Under the pieces are notes generated by a model. It saw nothing but the letters and a program-made list of their open reading frames with translations, was not told the DNA's origin and ran no database searches. A DNA stretch of 15,016 nt from Candidatus Moraniibacteriota bacterium. Its GTDB lineage: Bacteria > Patescibacteriota > Minisyncoccia > Moranbacterales > UBA2206. Position numbers and translations under genes: made by a program. Shown piece by piece: positions 1 through 4,330 of the stretch. Location of the stretch: contig JAHFOP010000019.1 in assembly GCA_023261605.1 (NCBI GenBank), positions 1-15,016 on the forward strand, written 5' to 3'. Positions within the stretch are counted from its first letter, which is position 1. Each line of letters starts with the position of its first letter.

Positions 1-2
1 AA

Positions 3-1024
3 AGCCTGAAAGACAAACTAATCGGTCATCAGGTTATTTTATATCTGCGCGAAGAACAATTAGTTGATTTTAATCTACCGATAAACTGGAGGATCAAAAA
101 TATCAAGTGGCCGTATTTCTGGACACAAATCGGATTATCATTGGAAATGTTGTTGCATCCGGTGGATGTCTTATTTGTTCCGTCGCATGTCATTCCCTTT
201 ATTCATCCGAAGAAAACTATCGTAACAGTGCATGGCTTGGAGTACGAAGTTTTGCCCAAAGCTTATTCGGCGTGGGAGAGGTTGTATATGCGTCTTTCCA
301 TCAGAAAATCTTGCCTTTGGGCTTCACGCATAATTGCAGTTAGCGAGAATACTAAGAAAGATTTAATGAGAGTTTATAGCGTGCCGATAGATAAGATTAA
401 AGTTATTTATGAAGGCGTGAATGAAAATTTTAGATCTGAAATTTTAAATGATAAAATAAGGCCAAACACCAGTTGCTCGACACCAAATATTTGCTTTTTA
501 TCGGGCGCTTGGAAGAGAGGAAAAATATCAATGGTATAATTTCGGCTTTTGAAACCTTGAAAGAACAATATCATATTCCACACAAGCTGATTTTGGCTGG
601 CCGATTTGGTTATGGCGAGAAACTGATTTGCCACAGGCTGAGTGCGGGAAAATTTTCAAAAGACATCACTTGCCTCGGGTTTGTGAGTGACGAAGAAAAA
701 TGGGCGCTTTTGGATGAGGCGGACATTTTCCTATTCGCGACTTTTTATGAAGGCTTTGGTTTGCCGATTTTGGAAGCGCAACAGCTCGGCGTGCCCGTAG
801 TGGCATCCAGCACATCTTCTTTGCCGGAAGTGGGCGCTGAAGCGGCGGTCTATTGCGATCCGTCCGAGCCAGTTTCCATCGCCGAAGCGATTTATGCGAT
901 CATAAAAGACCCAGCTAGAAGAAAGGAATTGATAGAGAAAGGCTATGAAAACGTGAAAAGATTCAGCTGGGACAAATGCGCCGAAGAAATTGCAGCGTTA
1001 TTGGTTGAGGATGTTGTTACGTAG
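3..1024 (+). pseudogene. GT4-type glycosyltransferase, 5'-partial and frameshifted
   Basis: A group-1 (GT4, GT-B fold) glycosyltransferase that would transfer a nucleotide-activated sugar during surface glycan synthesis. Frame 3 is open from base 3 and gives the N-terminal half, with VPSHVIPFIHP, TVHGLEYE and a RIIAVSENTKKDL segment, then loses sense after about base 460 and stops at 537-539. The C-terminal half is in frame 2 (from about 461) with YLLFIGRLEERKN, an EGFGLPILEAQQ box (the E-x7-E donor site) and a FSWDKCAEE tail typical of the family; its stop is TAG at 1022-1024. Frame 2 has stops at 449-454, so the shift lies between roughly 450 and 473 and equals one missing base. About 30 N-terminal residues are probably outside the window. 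The two halves join without loss of conserved residues, so a recent mutation or a sequence error are both possible. The last four bases of the ORF belong to a repeat shared with the cassette array. Confidence 0.85.
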
Positions 1025-1047
1025 CGCGCGACATTTCGCCACAACGT
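1020..1047 (+). repeat. 28-bp direct repeat, copy 1
   Basis: These 28 bases are identical to 3262-3289. The core CATTTCGCCACAACGT also occurs at 2114-2129. The repeat contains the outer box CCACAAC of the site that follows. It overlaps the stop codon of the upstream glycosyltransferase ORF (TAG, 1022-1024), so it marks the outer border of the array. Confidence 0.9.
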
Positions 1048-1236
1048 TCATTTGTATGCGACGTTTTTATCCCGTTTTCAACGCTTTTGATGTTGATTTA
1101 GCAGTGGCTTTCCAATGTTCGACTTACATTATATTGCCACCGTTTAGAGGGATAAAAATGTGGGTGGAAGAAATTCGACATTCCTTAGTTTATTTCAATG
1201 AGTCGAATTTCTGGAACCGCATACAAATTGTTATGT
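1039..1236 (-). repeat. attC-like site A, downstream of the SRPBCC cassette
   Basis: Plus-strand order: box CCACAAC (1039-1045), arm ATTTGTATGCG (1050-1060), stem arm TTTTTATCCC near 1064-1073 pairing with GGGATAAAAA near 1150-1159, hairpin GAAATTCGAC (1170-1179) / GTCGAATTTC (1202-1211), arm CGCATACAAAT (1218-1228), box GTTATGT (1230-1236). The inner arms pair perfectly over 11 bp and the boxes pair over 6 of 7 positions. The order box-arm-internal stems-arm-box is that of an integron attC (R''-L''-L'-R' on the minus strand, where the crossover would fall in GTTGTGG). No coding sequence is supported inside it. The length of about 200 nt is long for an attC but structurally consistent. Confidence 0.7.
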
Positions 1237-1266
1237 GATGTATTTGGCTTGAAAATACGTTGTATA

Positions 1267-1653
1267 TTATCTGTTCTCTATTATTTCCTTTAAGCCTTGA
1301 AGGATTTTATCGGAAAATGTTTTTGTTAATTCGCCCTCTTTCACCCATCCTAAAAAAGTTAGTTCTGTTGTATTGTCATCAATTTCTTTGTGGGTATATT
1401 TAACAGAAAAATTTCCATCTCCCTCTGACATAACAAACGACTTGTTAGGTATAAATTCGACAACTTTATATACGCCCCACTCGCCGTTTTCTCGTCGATT
1501 TTTGTAAATAGTACCTACTTTCGGAGGATATTCATCTGCGATTTCCTCTGTAATAGAAGGAACCCATAGATGAGTATTCTTCGGATTAGTTGTAAATTCA
1601 AAAACCTCACTTACCGGTTTATTGATGACAATACTAACTTTGTTCTCTTTCAT
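1267..1653 (-). CDS. SRPBCC-superfamily (START/Bet v 1-like) small protein
   Basis: A 128-residue protein with the helix-grip pattern of the SRPBCC (polyketide cyclase/CoxG-like) superfamily. It begins KVSIVINKPVSEVFEFTTNP (the usual first strand plus 'P..VF.f..d' helix), continues with a W-containing turn, VGTIYKNRRENGEWGVYKVVEFIPN, a KYTHKEIDDNTTELTF strand and a C-terminal helix ending LQGLKEIIENR. Such folds bind hydrophobic ligands in a cavity; the ligand here cannot be told. It has no signal peptide and is probably cytoplasmic. The start is the ATG at 1653 with AAGGA about 8 bases upstream, one of the few clear ribosome-binding sites in the window. It is the last cassette of the array, followed by a full attC-like site and preceded only by a half site. 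Small SRPBCC proteins are plausible free-standing cassette cargo. Confidence 0.85.
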   Translation of the reverse strand: MKENKVSIVINKPVSEVFEFTTNPKNTHLWVPSITEEIADEYPPKVGTIYKNRRENGEWGVYKVVEFIPNKSFVMSEGDGNFSVKYTHKEIDDNTTELTFLGWVKEGELTKTFSDKILQGLKEIIENR

Positions 1654-1684
1654 AGATAAAATCCTTTTTAAATGAAAAATTTTG

Positions 1685-1712
1685 GAGCCGCATACTCGAT
1701 GTTGTGCGATGT
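1685..1712 (-). repeat. Half attC-like site B
   Basis: The plus strand reads CCGCATAC, five bases, then GTTGTGCGATGTG. This matches the inner arm and outer box of site A (CCGCATAC then GTTATGTGATGT) and the lone box at 3165-3177. No partner box (CCACAAC-type) or opposite arm occurs before the start of the 1267-1653 gene, so only one half of the site is present. The two neighbouring genes are therefore separated by just 79 bases. Confidence 0.65.
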
Positions 1713-1732
1713 GAGATTCGACGGTGTATTCC

Positions 1733-2074
1733 CTATTTGGTAAAAAATTTTTTAAGAAATGCAGCTACGATGCAAGAAATTAGATACCAGTAAATTATTC
1801 CTGTTATAAAAATTATTCCAGAAATAGCCAAAATAACATGCAGTGGGGTTGGGAGCAATGAAAGAATGCCATCAAACAAGGATCTAATTATGGACTCATC
1901 AAGGGGAAGGATAATTTTATTGGTACGTATAGGATTATGGCATCCAGGAAGTCCATTGCACTTATTTGAACTGCTAAAGCCGACGAATATTGAAATTATA
2001 AAAACGACACCTACAATAAGCAGCTTCCATTTCGTAGGTTTTAAAAAATTTTTCCATCCCATAGGACAATTCAT
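1733..2074 (-). CDS. Small two-helix membrane protein, function unknown
   Basis: A 113-residue protein with a basic N-terminus (GWKNFLKPTKWK), a first membrane helix at about residues 17-33, a polar loop with two cysteines (CNGLPGC, residues 39-45), an amphipathic stretch around 55-75 and a second long hydrophobic segment at about 78-106, ending KKFFTK. I do not recognise a named family, although 'FLKPTKxK' followed by two helices and a 'YLISC' motif looks like a type of small orphan membrane protein I associate with environmental genomes. The positive charges at both ends suggest both termini are inside. It starts at the ATG at 2074 with no clear ribosome-binding site. It lies between attC-like site C and half site B and is a cassette gene, possibly mobilised together with the 1267-1653 gene because the site between them is incomplete. 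Confidence 0.7.
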   Translation of the reverse strand: MNCPMGWKNFLKPTKWKLLIVGVVFIISIFVGFSSSNKCNGLPGCHNPIRTNKIILPLDESIIRSLFDGILSLLPTPLHVILAISGIIFITGIIYWYLISCIVAAFLKKFFTK

Positions 2075-2120
2075 TTAAGAAAATTAGATGTAATATGCTT
2101 ATAAGTCTAGTCTCATTTCG

Positions 2121-2246
2121 CCACAACGTTAGGCATATCCGAAGTTTTTCTGTAGCGTAGCGGAAGAAAATTTAAGAGAGGGACTGGCACATACAATGAA
2201 AATATATAATGCGTGCCAGCCCCGAACCGCTTATCCCGTGTTATGT
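2121..2246 (-). repeat. attC-like site C
   Basis: Plus-strand order: box CCACAAC (2121-2127) directly joined to GTTAGGC (2128-2134), a weak stem TTTTCT (2146-2151) / AGAAAA (2165-2170), a strong hairpin GGGACTGGCAC (2180-2190) / GTGCCAGCCCC (2213-2223) pairing at 10 of 11 positions, arm CCGCTTAT, then box GTTATGTGATG (2240-2250). The layout parallels sites A and D2, but the inner arms pair only partly. The box plus arm matches the CCGCATAC / GTTRTGYGATGT pattern of the other sites. Confidence 0.65.
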
Positions 2247-2251
2247 GATGT

Positions 2252-2302
2252 AGCCAAAAATTTCTATTCCTCAATGTATTTTTTTTGGCAATTTATTTTG
2301 TA
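2252..2302 (-). repeat. AT-rich cassette-end element H1
   Basis: Contains GCCAAAAA (2253-2260) and TTTTTGGC (2282-2289), which can form a hairpin, and TTTTTGGCAATTTATTTTGT (2282-2301), identical to 3515-3534. It adjoins attC-like site C. Related sequence in the opposite orientation lies at 3034-3085. A role as an AT-rich terminator or as part of an extended recombination site is inference. Confidence 0.6.
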
Positions 2303-2535
2303 ACCATCTTATTTTTATTAGCGCCATCTGTTTCATGTATTTTTCCGTCTCACGTGGACAGTTTCAATTATTACTAGGATCGGAACGATTCAAATGAAGC
2401 GTTGCCACACTACTTCATTTTTGCCCGATATGTTTTAGGTAAGAACTATCGGTTATGACCGGTACTTTCGCCATATCAGTTTTCTGAGCCATTTTTTTTG
2501 ATTAGAGATACTCTTGTTACTAAACATAGATAGAA
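2303..2535. other. Gene-poor stretch inside cassette 3
   Basis: About 230 bases between element H1 and the stop of the 2536-2979 gene. The only coding hint is a 25-codon minus-strand ORF (2492 to 2415) reading MAQKTDMAKVPVITDSSYLK and then HIGQK, with no clear ribosome-binding site. I see no repeat, terminator or RNA structure that I can name. It could be a remnant of a second cassette gene. Confidence 0.35.
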
Positions 2536-2979
2536 TTATTTAATACAAGTTATAAATTCTTTATCAACTCTATTATTAATTTCGTAATATTTATTGATAT
2601 TGTCTTGGTTTATAGCGCATTCATAATTGTAACCCCCAAAAATAATACTTCTCTCCCTTGAACAATTTCCGATCCTAATTAAATTACGACTGCCAGTTTC
2701 ATATTCAAGCACAAATTCACTAGGCAAGTCATCATATCCTCGATAATATGTGGGTTCCACTTCAAAAACGCTGCCGCTGTATTTATAATTTACTGCATAA
2801 AAAGAATCAAAAATATATGCTGTAGGATAAAAACCGCATTTTTTCTGATACTCATAAATAAAGTTAACTAAATTTTTAACTTTATTCCTCTCGATAATTA
2901 CGCGGCTCGCTGCGATTAGAGAAGGCAATAATATGATACAAGCAAAAATTAAAGTAAATATTTTTATTTTTTTAATCAT
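2536..2979 (-). CDS. Membrane-anchored orphan protein, possibly pilin-like
   Basis: A 147-residue protein with a short basic start (MIKKIK), one hydrophobic helix at about residues 7-25 and a polar remainder predicted outside the cell. After the helix comes KNLVNFIYEYQKKCGFYPT, which resembles the 'Y...G.YP' segment after the N-terminal helix of pseudopilin-like proteins, but the GFTLIE-type prepilin cleavage motif is missing, so this is only a resemblance. Cysteines occur in the outer part (for example in KKCGF, GNCSRE, YECAIN and the terminal TCIK), so disulfides are possible. Tyrosine-rich. The ATG at 2979 has no good ribosome-binding site. It is cassette cargo between the 3090-3246 palindrome and site C and is flanked by the inverted elements H1 and H2. 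Composition is strongly AT-rich. Function unknown. Confidence 0.72.
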   Translation of the reverse strand: MIKKIKIFTLIFACIILLPSLIAASRVIIERNKVKNLVNFIYEYQKKCGFYPTAYIFDSFYAVNYKYSGSVFEVEPTYYRGYDDLPSEFVLEYETGSRNLIRIGNCSRERSIIFGGYNYECAINQDNINKYYEINNRVDKEFITCIK

Positions 2980-3033
2980 TTTTTTAATCTATTTATTAAT
3001 AAGTCATGCTTTGCATTTTGAGTTATTTCGACC

Positions 3034-3085
3034 TGTAAAATTGCCAAAAAAAATCTAAAAAATGAATAAAGAAATTTCTGGCTAT
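3034..3085 (+). repeat. AT-rich cassette-end element H2
   Basis: Carries AAATTGCCAAAAA and, about 25 bases later, GAAATTTCTGGC, the inverted counterpart of H1 and H3 and the same orientation as H4 (4162-4213). The preceding bases (GAGTTATTTCGACC) also resemble those before H4 (GAGTTATCGACC). It lies upstream of the 2536-2979 gene on the minus strand, next to the box at 3090-3095. Confidence 0.6.
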
Positions 3086-3089
3086 TTCA

Positions 3090-3246
3090 CACAATGCGCA
3101 GCTATGCGATGTCCCGATGGAGCGGTAGCGGAATCGGGATTTGGGCGGCAGCCGTATAGCGGGAGTTGTGCGATGTGTCGCAAGCGGTTGTCACCTCAGA
3201 ACTTTCTTCATTTCACCCGCCCAAAATCGCAGAGCTGCGCATTGTG
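3090..3246 (-). repeat. Geneless attC-like long palindrome D1
   Basis: Outer arms 3090-3108 and 3228-3246 pair at 18 of 19 positions (CACAATGCGCAGCT core). Inside, TTTGGGCGG (3140-3148) pairs with CCGCCCAAA (3217-3225), TCCCGAT (3112-3118) pairs with ATCGGGA (3133-3139), and TGCGA/TCGCA forms a small hairpin around 3168-3182. Two box-like sequences occur inside: GCTATGCGATG (3101-3111) and GTTGTGCGATGTG (3165-3177), the latter with an adjacent CCGTATA arm. It is more GC-rich than the rest of the array and separates cassette 3 from site D2 with no gene between them. Confidence 0.65.
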
Positions 3247-3261
3247 GAGAAATGGAGCAAG

Positions 3262-3289
3262 CGTAGCGCGCGACATTTCGCCACAACGT
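3262..3289 (+). repeat. 28-bp direct repeat, copy 2
   Basis: Identical over 28 bases to 1020-1047. It ends in the CCACAAC box of site D2 (3281-3287). Its presence at two positions more than 2 kb apart, each time leading into a site of the same architecture, supports duplication or repeated insertion of the same unit. Confidence 0.9.
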
Positions 3290-3477
3290 ATCGGCATCAT
3301 CTGAAGTTTTCATCCCGACTATTCAGGATAAACTTTTGATTTCAGACAATACTTTGCTTAATTATCTCCGCCTAAACCTTCATCGAACTAAGGGATGAAA
3401 ATTTGGGCGGAGGGAAAATCACATCCTTGAATATACATTTGAGTGATTTTCCTGTAGCCAGATATGCGTTGTTAGGC
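3281..3477 (-). repeat. attC-like site D2, downstream of the lipoprotein cassette
   Basis: Plus-strand order: box CCACAAC (3281-3287), arm CGGCATCATCTG (3292-3303), stem TTTTCATCCC (3307-3316) / GGGATGAAAA (3392-3401), hairpin GGAAAATCAC (3413-3422) / GTGATTTTCC (3443-3452), arm CAGATATGCG (3459-3468), box GTTAGGC (3471-3477). The arms pair over 10 bp with two unpaired bases, both on the left arm, as expected for the extrahelical bases that orient attC recombination. On the minus strand it begins GCCTAAC AACGCATATCTGG, close to a textbook attC start. It has the same layout and nearly the same length as site A. Confidence 0.72.
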
Positions 3478-3483
3478 GATGAA

Positions 3484-3535
3484 ACTAAAAATTTCCTTTC
3501 CTAATAATAAAGAATTTTTGGCAATTTATTTTGTG
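3484..3535 (-). repeat. AT-rich cassette-end element H3
   Basis: ACTAAAAATTTCC (3484-3496) and AAAGAATTTTTGGCAATTT (3509-3527) recur as exact inverted copies at 4193-4205 and 4162-4180. The element overlaps the last codons of the lipoprotein gene (stop at 3526-3528). With H4 it makes the lipoprotein unit look like a segment bounded by inverted repeats ending in GTTAGGC and GCCTAAC. Confidence 0.7.
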
Positions 3536-4101
3536 AATTTGAAAGATGAGACAAGCTGCTCAAAAAAAGTTTGAGTCTGCTGTTGCTTGTTGGCGCTTCC
3601 AATAACTTCGACAAAAATGTCATCGGCAGTATTCTTTGGATCCCTTGGGATAAGTGTGTAGAAATCAAAACGTTTATTGTCGCCCTGGCAAATTTCAATA
3701 TTTTGACTGTCAACAATTAGCGACTTTGCAATTTTACCTTGGGGACATTTTCCAGTACCATCATCAACTGAAGCTACGCCACCCGCTGTTAAGTTTACAA
3801 TTAAATTAGAATCTTCTTTGCTTATAATCGAAGCGTCTTGCGAGTCTGCTTTAGCACTTAAATTGAAATTGGTAGGGTATCTGAATGCGTACTTATACTT
3901 TGTATTTTGGTACACTTTCCAGTCAGCCGGTACAACTATCGAGCTAGCATTGGGTTGAGTTGCAACTGGTTGATTAACTACTGGAGTTTGCTCCACAGGA
4001 GCTGGCGTTATTGGTTGTGTTTGGCTCACTGGCTGCTGACCGCACCCAGCCAAAAAGACTACCCCAAGCAACACTGAACTTATTGTTAATACCTTTTTCA
4101 T
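3526..4101 (-). CDS. Secreted lipoprotein with PsbP-like domain
   Basis: A 191-residue protein. Residues 1-20 form a lipoprotein signal peptide with lipobox LAGC, so cleavage before Cys20 and lipid anchoring on the outer face of the membrane are expected. Residues about 21-58 are a Pro/Gln/Thr/Val-rich linker. From about residue 60 the domain WKVYQNTKYKYAFRYPTNF is the 'W..Y.n..y.f.yP..f' start common in PsbP-like/MOG1-fold secreted proteins of CPR bacteria and other groups, followed by strands ending FFEQLVSSFKFTK. A Cys pair (GKCPQG and EICQGD) could form a disulfide. The exact role is unknown; binding or envelope-associated functions are typical guesses. It is the first cassette next to the recombinase and is bounded by H4 and H3. 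A TATAAT lies 35 bases upstream of the ATG. Confidence 0.82.
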   Translation of the reverse strand: MKKVLTISSVLLGVVFLAGCGQQPVSQTQPITPAPVEQTPVVNQPVATQPNASSIVVPADWKVYQNTKYKYAFRYPTNFNLSAKADSQDASIISKEDSNLIVNLTAGGVASVDDGTGKCPQGKIAKSLIVDSQNIEICQGDNKRFDFYTLIPRDPKNTADDIFVEVIGSANKQQQTQTFFEQLVSSFKFTK

Positions 4102-4135
4102 AATTACTTTAAATTAATTTGTTAAACTTATTTTA

Positions 4136-4141
4136 ATTATA
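4136..4141 (-). promoter_or_regulatory. Candidate -10 box for the first cassette gene
   Basis: The minus strand reads TATAAT 35 bases before the lipoprotein start codon. The hexamer 17 bases further upstream is TTTCGC, a poor -35 match. It would drive the cassettes leftwards, in the place of a cassette promoter, but lies within the cassette rather than in the recombinase gene. Confidence 0.35.
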
Positions 4142-4161
4142 CACTGAGTTATCGACCAGCG

Positions 4162-4213
4162 AAATTGCCAAAAATTCTTTTCAAAATAGAGAGGAAATTT
4201 TTAGTTTTTTCGG
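4162..4213 (+). repeat. AT-rich cassette-end element H4
   Basis: Contains AAATTGCCAAAAATTCTTT (4162-4180) and GGAAATTTTTAGT (4193-4205), exact inverted copies of parts of H3, and leads into GCCTAAC at 4213-4219. It resembles H2 in the same orientation. Confidence 0.7.
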
Positions 4214-4272
4214 CCTAACTCGTTCTTATACGAACTTATTACTGCATAATGTACTAAAGTTGCGTGTTATGC
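4213..4272 (-). repeat. Recombinase-proximal hairpin site E (attI-position site)
   Basis: The plus strand reads GCCTAAC (4213-4219), a spacer, ACGAACTT (4230-4237), ATTA-ctgca-TAAT (an inner hairpin), AAGTTGCGT (4257-4265) and GTTATGC (4266-4272). The arms pair over 8 bp with one unpaired G (4262), and the boxes pair at 6 of 7 positions. It lacks the extra internal stems of A, C and D2 and is only 60 nt, at the lower end of known attC lengths. It sits 58 bases from the recombinase start, where an integron would have attI, but it looks attC-like rather than like a classical attI. Confidence 0.65.
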
Positions 4273-4288
4273 GAAGTTTTAGTATTAT
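4260..4288 (+). promoter_or_regulatory. Candidate promoter of the recombinase gene
   Basis: TTGCGT (4260-4265), a 17-base spacer and TATTAT (4283-4288), about 42 bases before the ATG. The -10 box matches the consensus at 5 of 6 positions, the -35 box at 3 of 6. The -35 box and spacer lie inside site E (arm and outer box), so folding or recombination there could affect recombinase expression. The promoter call rests on sequence match only. Confidence 0.35.
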
Positions 4289-4330
4289 GTAGCTAGCATT
4301 AAATTATGATAAAAATATAGCATAATTTTT

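Larger units (their letters stand above)
1020..4272 (-). mobile_element. Integron-like gene-cassette array (minus-strand cassettes)
   Basis: The region holds four small minus-strand genes (1267-1653, 1733-2074, 2536-2979, 3526-4101) alternating with palindromic sites at 1039-1236, 1701-1712 (half site), 2121-2246, 3090-3246, 3281-3477 and 4213-4272. The sites share outer boxes: on the plus strand GTTATGTGATG, GTTAGGCGATG, GTTGTGCGATG or GTTATGCGAAG on one side and CGCCACAACGT or GCCTAAC on the other. A tyrosine recombinase gene starts at 4331 and is transcribed away from the array. In integrons, intI is likewise divergent from its cassettes and separated from them by attI. The boxes fit or approach the known RYYYAAC/GTTRRRY core sites. 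The array genes look AT-richer than the flanks. That the sites are recombined by the neighbouring enzyme is inference. An alternative is an unrelated family of palindromic repeats beside a Xer-like recombinase. Confidence 0.68.

Noticed and set aside
990..1238. 82-aa plus-strand ORF
   Set aside because: It covers attC-like site A; its content is explained by the stems and no protein features are visible.
3062..3304. 80-aa plus-strand ORF
   Set aside because: It runs through the 3090-3246 palindrome and the 28-bp repeat; the frame is a by-product of GC-rich stems and the protein looks like no family.
4150..4165. 15 of 16 match to 11937-11952 (TATCKACCAGCGAAAT) upstream of two minus-strand TATAAT boxes
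   Set aside because: One such match is roughly expected by chance in a 15-kb AT-rich window, and its spacing to TATAAT differs (17 versus 12 bases from TTTCGC).
3471..4219. Simple insertion sequence with terminal inverted repeats
   Set aside because: The gene inside is a lipoprotein, not a transposase, and no target-site duplication is evident; a non-autonomous element remains possible and is covered under the findings.
1020..4272. CRISPR array
   Set aside because: The repeats are few, unevenly spaced by whole genes, and palindromic over 60-200 nt; there are no uniform spacers and no cas genes.
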